From positions 2,177,858 to 2,241,857 of the forward strand of contig NZ_AP014568.1 of assembly GCF_000828895.1 (NCBI RefSeq): a DNA stretch of 64,000 nucleotides. Direction: 5' to 3'. The notes beneath the pieces are model-generated. The model was not told the DNA's origin. It did not search any database and saw only the letters and a list, made by a program, of their open reading frames with translations. The first letter of the stretch is position 1. Every line of letters begins with the position of its first letter. Below, one piece after another: positions 28,457-40,947 of the stretch. The position numbers and the translations under genes were made by a program. The stretch comes from Serpentinimonas raichei. GTDB taxonomy: Bacteria > Pseudomonadota > Gammaproteobacteria > Burkholderiales > Burkholderiaceae_C.

Positions 28457-28492
28457 GGCACGCTCCCCAACCCTTTACCCCGAACCCGCACC

Positions 28493-29770
28493 ATGCCCGC
28501 CCACTTCGACGCCCGAGAAACCCGCGCCCCAACCGAACGCGAAGCCGCCCTGCTGGCAGCCTTGCCCGCACACGTGCGCCATGCGCAAACACACAGCGCC
28601 GCCTACGCTGAGCTGCTGGCGGAGGTGCAGCCAGAGTCCATCAACAGCCGCCAGGCGCTGGCCCAACTGCCGCTGCTGCGCAAGAGCGATCTGCATGCGC
28701 GCCAGCAAGCCAGCCGCGCCGCCGGTGGCGATCCCTTCGGCGGTTTCTCCACCATCGGCTGGCTGGGCTTGCGCCACCCGGGCGGTGCGCGGCGCGTCTA
28801 TCAATCACCGGGGCCAATCTACGAACCCGAAGGCTTGGCGCCCGACTACTGGCGCGTGGCGCGGGCGCTGGTGGCGGCCGGGTTTGAGCCCGGCGAACTG
28901 GTACACAACTGCTTCAGCTACCACCTCACGCCCGGCGCTTGGATGATGGAGAGCGGCGCCCAGGCCTTGGGCTGCACCGTGATTCCGGGCGGCGTGGGCA
29001 ACACCGAACAGCAACTGGCGGCGATTGCCGACCTGCGCCCGAGCGGCTACACTGGCACCCCGAGCTTTTTGCGCATCTTGGTGGAAAAGGCCGAGCAGGC
29101 CGGGCAGCGGCTCTCGATTTGCAAGGCGCTGGTCTCGGGCGAAGCCTTTCCGCCTTCGCTGCGCGACTGGCTGCAAGAGCGCGGCATTGCCGCCTACCAG
29201 TGCTATGCCACCGCCGACGCCGGCGTGATCGCCTACGAAACGGCGGCGCGCCAAGGCTTGGTGCTGGACGAACAGGTGCTGCTCGAAATCGTGCGCCCCG
29301 GCACCGGAGACCCGCTGCCCGAAGGCGAGGTGGGCGAGGTCTGCGTCAGCGTGTTCAACCCAGACTACCCGCTGCTGCGCTTCGGCACTGGCGACCTGTC
29401 GGCCATCTTGCCCGGCCCCTGCCCGACTGGGCGCAGCAACACCCGCATCAAAGGCTGGCTCGGGCGCGCCGACCAGACCACCAAGATCAAGGGCATGTTC
29501 GTGCACCCGGCCCAAGTGGCCGAAATCGTGCGCCGCCACCCCGAGGTGCGCAAGGCGCGGCTGGTGGTCAGCGGGGCCATGGCCGACGACCACATGAAAC
29601 TGCAAGTCGAGCTGCACACCACAAGCGCCACAGACTATGCCCGCTTGGCCGAGGCGCTGGCGCAGACGCTGCGCGAAGTCACCAAGCTGCGCGGCCAGGT
29701 GGAACTGCTGGCCGCCGAGGCGCTGCCCAACGACGGCAAGGTGATCGAAGACGTGCGCCGTTACGACTGA
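28493..29770 (+). CDS. Phenylacetate-CoA ligase-like AMP-dependent synthetase
   Basis: 425 residues, the short PaaK-type architecture. Contains SGYTGTPSFLRILVEKAE, the adenylation-site YQCYATADAGVIAYE, the RFGTGDLS motif and a C-terminal domain with GRADQTTKIKGMFVHPAQV. PaaK-like enzymes activate aryl acids to CoA thioesters; the actual acid here is not known. It is the second CoA ligase of the operon and overlaps the 3' end of the convergent GST gene by 10 bp. Confidence 0.88.
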   Translation: MPAHFDARETRAPTEREAALLAALPAHVRHAQTHSAAYAELLAEVQPESINSRQALAQLPLLRKSDLHARQQASRAAGGDPFGGFSTIGWLGLRHPGGARRVYQSPGPIYEPEGLAPDYWRVARALVAAGFEPGELVHNCFSYHLTPGAWMMESGAQALGCTVIPGGVGNTEQQLAAIADLRPSGYTGTPSFLRILVEKAEQAGQRLSICKALVSGEAFPPSLRDWLQERGIAAYQCYATADAGVIAYETAARQGLVLDEQVLLEIVRPGTGDPLPEGEVGEVCVSVFNPDYPLLRFGTGDLSAILPGPCPTGRSNTRIKGWLGRADQTTKIKGMFVHPAQVAEIVRRHPEVRKARLVVSGAMADDHMKLQVELHTTSATDYARLAEALAQTLREVTKLRGQVELLAAEALPNDGKVIEDVRRYD

Positions 29771-30414
29771 GGACGATACAGGTTGAGCGTGAGGCGCTCG
29801 CGCTCGATCGCCCGCGCCACCGCCGGCAGAGCGGCAAATTCCTGCGCCAGCGCCCATGTGGCAGGCAAGGCATTGGGGTCGATCCCGACCATCCCACCCC
29901 AGCGCAGCAGCGTGAGCGCGTAGGCGTCGAGCGCACCGGGCTGCTGGCCGCTCAGCCAAGGCGTGGCTTTGTGCGCCACCATGTGCTCGATTTCTCCCAA
30001 AACTTTCCGGTACTGCTGCGTCGCATGGGCCTTGATGGAAGCCTGCGCTGCGGCATCATCAGTGAACTTTTGCGGCATGAAAATATGGGTGAAGGTCGGA
30101 TGCACGGTGTTGTTCATCCACAGCAGGGTTTCCAGCGCCCGGGTGCGTGCCAAGCCCGCCGGCGGCAACAGGCCGGCCTCTGGAAAGCGCTGGTCCAAGT
30201 GCAGCACAATGGCCACGATCTGGCTGATGGCGTTTGGCCCATCGACCAGCAGCGGCACCTGGCCATGGGGGTTCAGCGCCAAAAACTCGGCGCTGCGCTG
30301 CTCGCCGCGGTGCAGCTTGAGCAACACCGGCTCGTAGGTGGCGCCAGCCAACTCCAATGCAGCGTGCGCCACAAAAGAACAGGCTCCGGGTGAATAGTAC
30401 AGCTTTAGGCTCAT
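29761..30414 (-). CDS. Glutathione S-transferase family protein
   Basis: 217 residues. The N-terminal thioredoxin-like domain starts LKLYYSPGACSFVAHAALEL, with the SPGACS active-site loop of beta-class-like bacterial GSTs, and includes GQVPLLVDG. The C-terminal helical domain is complete. Predicted cytosolic glutathione-dependent enzyme; substrate unknown. GGAGA precedes the ATG, and the gene is divergent from the HDOD gene. Confidence 0.9.
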   Translation of the reverse strand: MSLKLYYSPGACSFVAHAALELAGATYEPVLLKLHRGEQRSAEFLALNPHGQVPLLVDGPNAISQIVAIVLHLDQRFPEAGLLPPAGLARTRALETLLWMNNTVHPTFTHIFMPQKFTDDAAAQASIKAHATQQYRKVLGEIEHMVAHKATPWLSGQQPGALDAYALTLLRWGGMVGIDPNALPATWALAQEFAALPAVARAIERERLTLNLYRPQS

Positions 30415-30511
30415 GGACAGTCTCCAGAAAAAATTGGTGCAAGCGGCCCCGTATGATAAGCCGACGCGCGCAATGGCTTACAGTAGCAGGCATGCCCCAT
30501 GCCGCCCCCAG

Positions 30512-32203
30512 ATGAGCAGCCCCAAACCCTCTTTTTCCCGCTCGGCCCCGCTCGGCTTGGCTGCTTGGCGCAAACGCTTGGCGGCGGTGCGCCTGCCCTT
30601 GGTCAGTCCGCCCGATGTGCTGCAGGCGCTGCAAGACCCCGACCTGCCCAGCCCGCGCCTGCTCGAAGCCCTGAACCGCGACCTGCCGCTGGGGCTTGCG
30701 GTGATGCGCGAGGCCCAGCGCGTGCTGCCCAAAGGGCAACGCGTCAGCAACTTGGCGCACGCACTCGGCGTTCTGGGCCTGACCCGCCTTTACAAATTGA
30801 TCGATACCTTGGGCCAGCAGCGGCTGGACCCGGAGCAAGCGGGCCATCTGCACCTGGCCGAGGCGCTGCAAACCAGCCGCTTGGCCGGGCATCTGGCGCT
30901 GCAATTCACCCAGATCGAGGCTGGCAACGACGGCTTGGCGCGCATGGGCGCGGTGCAGGCCCAAAACGTGGCCGAATGGCTGCTGCCGGTGGCCGCGCCC
31001 GCTTTGGTCGAAGAAATGGCGCAACGGGTGCAAGACAACGAGCGCCCGGCGCGGGTCGAGCAGGAACTGCTGGGCTGCACCCTGCAGCAGCTCAGCGCCG
31101 CCGTGGCGGTGGACATCGGCCTGTTTGAGGCCGACAGCGCCAGCTTGCTGCACGCGCTCGAACCCGCACTGCTGGGCCGCGCCGCCCGGCTGGCTTGGAT
31201 CGGGACCAACCCACCCGAGATTCCGACCGATCTCGGGCGCTGGCTGTACCGACCCAGCACCCTGCCTTCGCTGCTGCAAATGCTGGCGCACGAGCTGATG
31301 CGCGACTGGTACAGCCGCCGCAGCAGCGTGCTGCTCAAAGCCATCGCCACGCACCGCCACCTCAAGCTCGACGAGGTGCTGGCCGCGACCCGGCGCGCCG
31401 CCGTGCAAGCCAGCCTAGAGCCGCATCTGTGGGCCCTTTGTGCCGCCCCGGCCACGCGGCTGCTGTGGCCACCCAAGCCACGCCTGCGCCCTGTGCATGC
31501 CGCTGCGGCTGGTGCGCCTGAGCCCGCCCAACAACCGGCGCCAGCGGCGCGAGCCGCCACCACCTCGCGCAACCCCTCCGACCCGGTAGCCCCCGCACCC
31601 AAGCCACGCCCCAAGCCCGCGCCCGTGCAACCGAGCTCGGTCGAACCCGGCAGCCGCGCCCGCATGCTCATCGACCTGTTCGTCGATGACTGCCGCAGCG
31701 GCCGCCATGCCGACCTCAGCACCTTCTTTCGCGCTTTCAAGCTCAGCTTGGCCGACGGGCTGGGTTTGGAGCGCTACGCGCTGTTCTTGAAAATGTCGCA
31801 GGGCGAGCAACTGCTGTGCTTTCTGGCGCGCGGTTTTGGCCCCGACATCGAGCCGCGCCGTTACAGCCTGGCGCTCGATGGGCACAACCTGATCGCCAAG
31901 GTGTTTGCGCAACCCAATGGATTTTTCATGGCTGAGCGCGCGCGCGTGGCCGGGCTGCGCGCCCTGCTGCCCGAAAAACTGCGGCCCGAATTGCTTGCCA
32001 GCGGGGCCCTGTGGGGCGCGGTGCACGTAAACCAGCGCTCGGTCGGGGTGCTATGGGCCGACTGCGGCCCAGAGGGCGGCGACCTAGACGCCGTGCAGTA
32101 CGCCGGCTTCAAGCTGCTGGTGCGCCACTTTGGCGACGAGCTCACGCGCCTGATGCGCGTGCAAAAGAGCCAGACCGTGTTTGCCGATTCCAGCCGCCTT
32201 TAA
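30512..32203 (+). CDS. HDOD domain signalling protein
   Basis: 563 residues from the ATG at 30512; an earlier in-frame ATG would overlap the GST promoter. The N-terminal half is an HDOD domain (LPLVSPPDVLQALQDPDLP, LGVLGLTRLYKLIDTLG) without the His-Asp catalytic pair of HD enzymes. A Pro/Ala-rich linker (about 330-380) leads to a C-terminal domain of about 180 residues that may be GAF-like (LGLERYALFLKMSQGEQLL). HDOD proteins often link motility or c-di-GMP signalling to transcription. It is convergent with pomB. Confidence 0.75.
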   Translation: MSSPKPSFSRSAPLGLAAWRKRLAAVRLPLVSPPDVLQALQDPDLPSPRLLEALNRDLPLGLAVMREAQRVLPKGQRVSNLAHALGVLGLTRLYKLIDTLGQQRLDPEQAGHLHLAEALQTSRLAGHLALQFTQIEAGNDGLARMGAVQAQNVAEWLLPVAAPALVEEMAQRVQDNERPARVEQELLGCTLQQLSAAVAVDIGLFEADSASLLHALEPALLGRAARLAWIGTNPPEIPTDLGRWLYRPSTLPSLLQMLAHELMRDWYSRRSSVLLKAIATHRHLKLDEVLAATRRAAVQASLEPHLWALCAAPATRLLWPPKPRLRPVHAAAAGAPEPAQQPAPAARAATTSRNPSDPVAPAPKPRPKPAPVQPSSVEPGSRARMLIDLFVDDCRSGRHADLSTFFRAFKLSLADGLGLERYALFLKMSQGEQLLCFLARGFGPDIEPRRYSLALDGHNLIAKVFAQPNGFFMAERARVAGLRALLPEKLRPELLASGALWGAVHVNQRSVGVLWADCGPEGGDLDAVQYAGFKLLVRHFGDELTRLMRVQKSQTVFADSSRL

Positions 32204-32235
32204 AGCGGCTCTGCAACACATTGCCGCCCCAAGCC

Positions 32236-33123
32236 TCACTGCCAGCCAAGCTGAAACGCTTCCTCGGCGCGACCTTGCTCCAGCAAACTCAGCACCTTGG
32301 CCTGGTAGGCGGCAATGGGCTGCTCCAAATCCACCACGATTTCGACGCGCCGGTTTTGCGCCCGGTGCTCGGGGGTGGCGTTGTCGAGCACCGGTCGGGT
32401 TTCAGCCAAGCCGCTGATGCGCAGCCGCTCCTTTTGCACCGCGCCCTTGGCCAGCAGGGCGTTGGCCACCGACGCCGCGCGCGCCGCCGACAAATCCCAG
32501 TTGGAGGCGTAGCGCGCGCTGCGCATGGGGATGTCGTCGGTGTGGCCCTCGATGGCAATCTGGCCCGGCACCTGCGCCAGCGTGTCGCCGATATCGCCCA
32601 AAATCTGGGTGAACTCGGCCGAGAGCTGGGATGAACCCGATCCAAAGGAGCCGCGCTCCTCGATGCGGATGATGATGCGGTTTTCTTCCTGCTGCAACTG
32701 CAGCTTGCCGGCCTGAATTTCAGCAGCCAGTTGTTGCGCCACCTGGGCCGCCGTGCGCTCGACCTGCTGCTGCGTTTGCTGCTCCACCTGCGCCAGCACC
32801 TGCGCGGTGTGGGTTTTGAGGCGCGGATCGTCTTGCTGGGTTTGCTGGCGCACCTCGTCGAGCAGCGTCGGCTCGGGGCGGCCGGGGGAGAAATGGTCAA
32901 ACACCGGGCTGGTGCCCATGGGGATTTCCATCGCCGGCACCTCGCGCTGCACGCCAAAGGCTTGCTCCAAGGATTCGGCGATCTGCTTGAACTTGGTCGC
33001 ATCGATCTCGGCAAAGGAAAGCAACAACACAAAAAAGCACATCAGCAGCGACATCAAGTCGGCAAAGGTCATCACCCAAGCCGGCATGCTGCGCTTTTCT
33101 TCTTCCGGCTCTTCCATGGCCAT
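32236..33123 (-). CDS. pomB: Flagellar stator protein PomB/MotB (sodium type)
   Basis: 295 residues. The single transmembrane helix includes the ion-binding Asp22 in TFADLMSLLMCFFVLLLSF, which matches PomB closely. A Gln-rich coiled stretch (about 95-145) precedes the OmpA-like peptidoglycan-binding domain (IEGHTDDIPM, NWDLSAARAASV, NRRVEI). The protein anchors the stator and couples ion flow to flagellar rotation. It starts 4 bp after the pomA stop. Confidence 0.88.
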   Translation of the reverse strand: MAMEEPEEEKRSMPAWVMTFADLMSLLMCFFVLLLSFAEIDATKFKQIAESLEQAFGVQREVPAMEIPMGTSPVFDHFSPGRPEPTLLDEVRQQTQQDDPRLKTHTAQVLAQVEQQTQQQVERTAAQVAQQLAAEIQAGKLQLQQEENRIIIRIEERGSFGSGSSQLSAEFTQILGDIGDTLAQVPGQIAIEGHTDDIPMRSARYASNWDLSAARAASVANALLAKGAVQKERLRISGLAETRPVLDNATPEHRAQNRRVEIVVDLEQPIAAYQAKVLSLLEQGRAEEAFQLGWQ

Positions 33124-33127
33124 GGCT

Positions 33128-33883
33128 TCAGGCCTCGGCTTTGCGCTGCTTGGGCGGCAGGTAGCTGCTCACGAGCTGCTCGACCACGCGCGGGTTGCTG
33201 CCACTTTGGATGGCGGTCACGGCGTCGATCAGCATCGCGTTCATGCGCGCCTCTTCGGTCATGCGCAGATTCAGCTTGTCGGCCAGCGGCAAAAAGACCA
33301 TGGTGGCCAAAATGGCCCCGTAGAGCGTGGTGAGCAGCGCCACCGCCATGGCTGGGCCGATGGAAGCCGGGTCCTCCATATTGGCCAGCATCTGCACCAG
33401 CCCGATCAGGGTGCCGATCATGCCCATGGCCGGGGCCACATCGCCCATGGCAGAAAACACCTTGGCCCCCCAGCGGTGCCGCTCCAGCGTCAGCAAACGC
33501 TCTTTTTCCAGCTTGGAGCGCACCACGTCGGGGGCGTGGCCATCGACCATCATCTGGATGCCGGTTTTGAATAGGGCCACCTCGGTGTCGTGGCCGTCGA
33601 GCGCCAGAAAGCCCTCTTTGCGCGCGATGCGCGAGACCTCCAAAATCTCTTCGATCAGGGCGTCGGTGGCGGGCAGCTTGAACTTGAAGGCCTTGATGGC
33701 CACCTTGAACGCCCCCAAAAACTGCTGCAAGCTGAACTTGGACAGCACCACGAACACGCTGCCGCCGATCACGATCAGGATCGAGGCCGGGTCGAGGAAG
33801 CCGCCGGGGTCGGCACCCAGAAAAATGGCGACCATGACGATGGCCATGGCACCGACGAGGCCTATGAGGGTGGCGAGATCCAA
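33128..33883 (-). CDS. pomA: Flagellar stator protein PomA/MotA (sodium type)
   Basis: 251 residues from a TTG at 33883, chosen for AGGAG 8 nt upstream and because DLATLIGLVGAMAIVMVAIF then aligns with the PomA N terminus. Four transmembrane helices; the loop VKVAIKAF and the motif GDVAPAMGMIGTLIGLVQML are near-identical to Vibrio PomA. PomA/PomB stators use sodium. This fits a halo- or alkaliphilic habitat, but ion specificity has to be tested. A TATACT -10-like box is about 95 bp upstream. Confidence 0.88.
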   Translation of the reverse strand: MDLATLIGLVGAMAIVMVAIFLGADPGGFLDPASILIVIGGSVFVVLSKFSLQQFLGAFKVAIKAFKFKLPATDALIEEILEVSRIARKEGFLALDGHDTEVALFKTGIQMMVDGHAPDVVRSKLEKERLLTLERHRWGAKVFSAMGDVAPAMGMIGTLIGLVQMLANMEDPASIGPAMAVALLTTLYGAILATMVFLPLADKLNLRMTEEARMNAMLIDAVTAIQSGSNPRVVEQLVSSYLPPKQRKAEA

Positions 33884-34057
33884 GGCGCAAACTCCTGTTG
33901 GTGGCCGCAGCGTGAGCCTAGGCCGCAGTTCTTTCTCGATGCGCAAGGCACGGCCGCGCAACAACTGCCCCGAGTATATTGAGCTTCAATGCAGCGCATT
34001 TGAAAATCCGACTGCTTTTTCAGTTTGGCGCGCCCGCTTGGGTGCCGCGCCTTGGGC

Positions 34058-36877
<2,820 letters not shown>

Positions 36878-37019
36878 CGTCTCTACAATCCGCTCCCATG
36901 CGCGCACACGCGCCCATGCATGAGTTAACCTTAGCAAAGTTTTGGCCCGTTTCCATGAAATGCGCCCAATCGGCCCCGCCCGATCTGCCCGCACCCCGCC
37001 CACTGCACCTTAGCTGCCC

Positions 37020-37823
37020 ATGACCGACGCCCGCCTTTTGGCCGATTTGCATGCCGCCGCCGAATCGGTGTGGCAAGACGTGGTGCCGCTGTGTCCGGGC
37101 TTTGCGGTCGAGGTGCTGCCGCGCATCGATTCCACCAACTCCGAACTGATGCGCCGCGCCCGCGACGGCGCGCTGCACCCGCTGCTGCTGGTGGCGGCCG
37201 AGCAAAGCGCGGGCCGCGGCCGCCAGGGTCGGCAGTGGATCAGCCAACCCGGGGCCTCGCTCACCTTTTCGCTCGGTTTGCCGCTGCAACCGGCCGATTG
37301 GTCGGGGCTGTCGCTGGCGGTGGGCGTGGCCTTGGCCGAGGCCCTGCACCCGCAGGTGCAGCTCAAGTGGCCCAACGACCTGTGCTGGCACGGCCGCAAG
37401 CTCGGCGGGGTGCTGGTCGAGACCGCCTCGTTGGGCGCGCAGCGCTACGCGGTGATCGGGGTTGGGATCAACCTGCAGGCCCCGGAGCGGCTGCCCGATG
37501 TGGCGCCGGGTGAGGCGATGCAGGCGCTGGCACCTGCGGGCCTGCTGGAACTGGCACCCGATGCGCCCAGGGGTGCGGGCCACTGGCTGCGCCGCGTAGC
37601 GGCCCCGCTGCTGCGCCAGCTGCTCGATTTTGAGGCCCAAGGCTTTGCCCCCATGATGGCGCGCTACGCCGCCCGCGATGCCTTGGCCGGGCGCGTGGTG
37701 CGTTTATCCGACGGCCGCGAAGGCATGGCCGACGGGGTGCGCGCCGATGGGGCGCTGTGGCTGGCCGCGGCCAGCGGGCGCACGGCGGTGTGGCAAGCCG
37801 AAGTGAGTGTGCGCCCGTGCTAA
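37020..37823 (+). CDS. birA: Biotin-[acetyl-CoA-carboxylase] ligase
   Basis: 267 residues. IDSTNSELM begins the catalytic domain, AAEQSAGRGRQGRQW is the biotinyl-5'-AMP loop, and LKWPNDL is the conserved biotin-site motif. There is no N-terminal helix-turn-helix, so it is the monofunctional ligase and not the repressor form. Attaches biotin to AccB and similar carriers. The next gene starts inside its last codons. Confidence 0.95.
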   Translation: MTDARLLADLHAAAESVWQDVVPLCPGFAVEVLPRIDSTNSELMRRARDGALHPLLLVAAEQSAGRGRQGRQWISQPGASLTFSLGLPLQPADWSGLSLAVGVALAEALHPQVQLKWPNDLCWHGRKLGGVLVETASLGAQRYAVIGVGINLQAPERLPDVAPGEAMQALAPAGLLELAPDAPRGAGHWLRRVAAPLLRQLLDFEAQGFAPMMARYAARDALAGRVVRLSDGREGMADGVRADGALWLAAASGRTAVWQAEVSVRPC

Positions 37824-38674
37824 GAACGCTGGCGCTGCTGTTGCTGCTGGCCAACTTGGGGCTGTGGGCCTACACCCAAGGCCATCTGGCCGTGCTGGGG
37901 CTGGCCCCCTTCGCGCCGCGCGAACCCGAACGGCTGGCGCAGCAGGTGGCGCCACAGACGCTGCGCGTGCTCAATGCGCCGGTGCCTGCGCCTGCGTCTG
38001 CGTTTGCCGAGCCTGCGGCCGCCGCACCGGCCCTGCCGGTGCCGGCCCAAGCAGCTGCCGCCAGGCTCGGGCCGCTGGCAGCCGAGGCCACCCCCGCTGC
38101 CGCATCCGCCCCGGCACCACGCCTAGAAACCGAGCCCGCTGCACCCACCCCGGCAGCGGCCCCGGAAGCGCCGCGCCCCGGCCTAGCCACCGCCACCGCG
38201 CCCCCCGGCACTGGTCCGGGCCCCGCCACGGCCTGCTGGCAGGCCAGAGGCTTGTCGGGGCCGCAGGCGGCGCTGGTGCGCGCCGCACTCGAGCCCAAGG
38301 CCGACCTGCAAGGGCGCTGGAACCTGGCCGAGACCCGGCTGCCGCCACGCTGGCTGGTGTACATTGGGCCCATGGCCAGCGAACGCGCTTTGCAGCAGCG
38401 CCGCGCCGAGCTGACCTTGGCCGAGATCGAGCACCGCAGCGTGGCTGCCCCGCTCGCCCCCGGGCTGGCGCTGGGCACCTTCTCCAGCCGCGAACGGGCT
38501 GAAGTCGCCTTGGCTCAAGCGCGCCGCGAGGGCGTGCGCGACGCCCGCGTGCTGCAAGAGCGGTCCGAGACCATCAGCCACACGCTGGTGCTCAGCGCCG
38601 TCAGCGCGGCGCAGTTGCGCCAGATCGAGGCCATGGCGATTCTGCCGCCGCGTGTGTTGCAAGCCTGTCCATGA
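37817..38674 (+). CDS. SPOR-domain membrane-anchored protein
   Basis: 285 residues from a GTG overlapping the birA stop. A single N-terminal transmembrane helix (TLALLLLLANLGLWAYTQG) is followed by about 110 residues of Ala/Pro-rich linker. The C-terminal part (RWLVYIGPMASERALQQRRA, LALGTFSSRERAEVALAQAR) matches the SPOR fold, which binds denuded peptidoglycan at division sites. The exact start is uncertain because the leader has several GTG options. Confidence 0.7.
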   Translation: MLRTLALLLLLANLGLWAYTQGHLAVLGLAPFAPREPERLAQQVAPQTLRVLNAPVPAPASAFAEPAAAAPALPVPAQAAAARLGPLAAEATPAAASAPAPRLETEPAAPTPAAAPEAPRPGLATATAPPGTGPGPATACWQARGLSGPQAALVRAALEPKADLQGRWNLAETRLPPRWLVYIGPMASERALQQRRAELTLAEIEHRSVAAPLAPGLALGTFSSRERAEVALAQARREGVRDARVLQERSETISHTLVLSAVSAAQLRQIEAMAILPPRVLQACP

Positions 38675-40947
38675 TGCCCCCCGCCGCCATCCACCCCTCC
38701 CACCAGCCTGAAGCGTGGTTCACGCTGATTGCGCTGGCCCTCTTGGCCCTGCTGTGGCTGGCCCTGCTGGCACTGCCACCCATTTTTCCGCCCTCCAGCC
38801 TGCCGCTGCAGATCGGCTTGGAAACACTGGGCATCGTGTTTGCGACCTTGATTTTTGCCGTGGCCTGGTCGGCCCCGTCGGCCAGCACCTCGCGCAACGC
38901 CTGCATTTTGGCGGGCACTTTTCTTGGCGTGGCTTTGCTGTCCTTTTCACACCTGCTCTCGCTCCCGGGCATGCCGGGCATTGTCACGCCGGGCAGTTTC
39001 GAGAAGGCCATCAACTTCTGGCTGGCGGCGCAGTTGCTGGCAGCATCGGGCTTGCTGGCGGCCCTGTGGCTGCCATGGCAGCAGGCCAGCCTGAGCCAGC
39101 GCTGGCCCAAGTTGTTGGCCGTGCTGGCGCTGGTGGCCGCCATTCACGCTTGGCTCTTGTGGGCCCCGCACACCGTGCCGCGCACCTACATCGAAGGGGT
39201 TGGCCCTACGCCCGTCAAGCAGGCCCTCGAAGCGCTGCTGGTCGGGCTGTACCTGCTGGTGGTGCTGCGCCTAGTCTGGCTTTGGCGCCGGCCCCGCGCC
39301 TTCAATGTCGGCGGCCTGCTCGGCGCGGCGGCGGCCATGGCCATGGGCGTGGCGCTGTTTGCCCAATACGCGGGTGCCAATGAGCTGTTTTCAGTGTGCG
39401 ACCACCTGTTTCACCTCCTGCCTTACCTGTTTCTCTACCGCGCCCTGTTCGTCGAAACCCTGCTGACCCCGCACCAAGCCCTGCAAGCGCGCACCCTCGA
39501 ACTGGAGCAAGCGCGAGCCAACTTGGAGCGCGAGCACCTGCGGCTGCAAAACGCCCTTGATGCCTCCCAGATCGAGATCTCCGAGCGCAAGCAGGCCCAG
39601 GCCGAGCGCGAGGCGCTGACACGCCAGCTGAGCGACTTGGCCGCCAACGTACCGGGGGTGTTGTTCAGCTACCTCCATGGGCCCGATGGCGGCCACCATT
39701 GCGACTACCTGAGTCAGCGCGCCGAGGCCGTCTGTGGCGTGGCGCGCGGCCTGCTTCAAGTCGACGTCAGCCACCTGATGGCGCGCCTGCGCACCCGCGA
39801 CCGGTTGCGCCTGATGCGTGCCATGGCCGAGGCCGAGCTCTTGGGCGGCCCTGTGCACACCACCTTCAGGCTGCCCCACCCCGAGCGGGGCTTGCGCTGG
39901 ATCGAAATTTCGGCGCAACCGCACCACCAGCCCGGTGGCGGCGTGCTGTGGCACGGCTATGCCCAAGACGTTACACGCGCCCACACCGACCAAGAATGGC
40001 TGCGCCTGTCTGACAAGGTGTTCGAGGCCAGCCAGAGCGGCATTTTCGTCACCGACGCGCGCCGCCGCTTGGTCAAGGTCAACCCCGCGTTTACCGAAAT
40101 CACGGGCTACCCACCCGATGAGGTGCTGGGCCGCTCGCCCAAGTTGCTTGGGTCGGGGCAGCACGACCCGCAGTTTTTTACGCGCATGCTCGACACCCTG
40201 GCCCAACACGGGCGCTGGCAAGGCGAGGTCTGGAACCGGCGCCGCTCGGGCGAGCTGTACGCGCAGTGGCTGGCGGCCTCGTGCATCCGCAATGAAAGCA
40301 GCGAGATCACGCACTATCTGGCGGTTTTCACCGACATCTCTGGCCTCAAGGCGCATGAACAACAACTGGACCACCTGGCCAACCACGACATGCTCACCGG
40401 CTTGCCCAACCGGCGCCTGCTGCGCGACCGGCTGCAGCAGGCCATCGCCTACAGCCAGCGCAACGGCAGCGGTCTGGCGGTGGCCGTGCTGGACCTCGAC
40501 GGCTTCAAGCCGGTCAATGACGCGCACGGCCACGCGGTGGGCGACAAGCTTCTGGCCGAAGTGGCGCTGCGCCTGCGCGAGGTGGTGCGCGCCGACGAAA
40601 CGGTGGCGCGTTTGGGCGGCGACGAGTTCGTGCTGCTGTTTAGAGAAAACCACGGTCCGCTGCCGCTGGAACGCGTGCTGCAAACGGTGCAGGAGCCGAT
40701 TTGGGTCAACGGCTTGAGTCTGCGGGTGGGGGCCAGCGTTGGGTTGTCGCGGCTGCGCGCCGACAACGCCAGCGTCGAGCAACTGCTGCAAGAAGCCGAC
40801 CAAGCCATGTACCAGGCCAAGAGCGCTGGCCGCAACCGCTGCGTCACGTACAACCCATCCGCCTCGAAGCAGGAGCGCGCCGAGGCCGCCGCCGGTGCCG
40901 CCACCCGGGCCCCGGCGCTGCCCCACAACGGGGAGACGCCCCCATGA
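38671..40947 (+). CDS. MASE3-PAS-GGDEF diguanylate cyclase
   Basis: 758 residues. The N-terminal 280 residues carry seven or eight hydrophobic helices resembling the MASE3 membrane sensor (FSHLLSLPGMPGI, INFWLAAQLLAASGLL). A coiled coil (about 275-325) leads to a PAS-like region and a canonical PAS domain (VFEASQSGIFVTDARRRLVK). The GGDEF domain has LDLDGFKPVND and an intact GGDEF active site (about 650). Its start overlaps the SPOR gene stop, and its stop overlaps the next start. Confidence 0.88.
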   Translation: MMPPAAIHPSHQPEAWFTLIALALLALLWLALLALPPIFPPSSLPLQIGLETLGIVFATLIFAVAWSAPSASTSRNACILAGTFLGVALLSFSHLLSLPGMPGIVTPGSFEKAINFWLAAQLLAASGLLAALWLPWQQASLSQRWPKLLAVLALVAAIHAWLLWAPHTVPRTYIEGVGPTPVKQALEALLVGLYLLVVLRLVWLWRRPRAFNVGGLLGAAAAMAMGVALFAQYAGANELFSVCDHLFHLLPYLFLYRALFVETLLTPHQALQARTLELEQARANLEREHLRLQNALDASQIEISERKQAQAEREALTRQLSDLAANVPGVLFSYLHGPDGGHHCDYLSQRAEAVCGVARGLLQVDVSHLMARLRTRDRLRLMRAMAEAELLGGPVHTTFRLPHPERGLRWIEISAQPHHQPGGGVLWHGYAQDVTRAHTDQEWLRLSDKVFEASQSGIFVTDARRRLVKVNPAFTEITGYPPDEVLGRSPKLLGSGQHDPQFFTRMLDTLAQHGRWQGEVWNRRRSGELYAQWLAASCIRNESSEITHYLAVFTDISGLKAHEQQLDHLANHDMLTGLPNRRLLRDRLQQAIAYSQRNGSGLAVAVLDLDGFKPVNDAHGHAVGDKLLAEVALRLREVVRADETVARLGGDEFVLLFRENHGPLPLERVLQTVQEPIWVNGLSLRVGASVGLSRLRADNASVEQLLQEADQAMYQAKSAGRNRCVTYNPSASKQERAEAAAGAATRAPALPHNGETPP

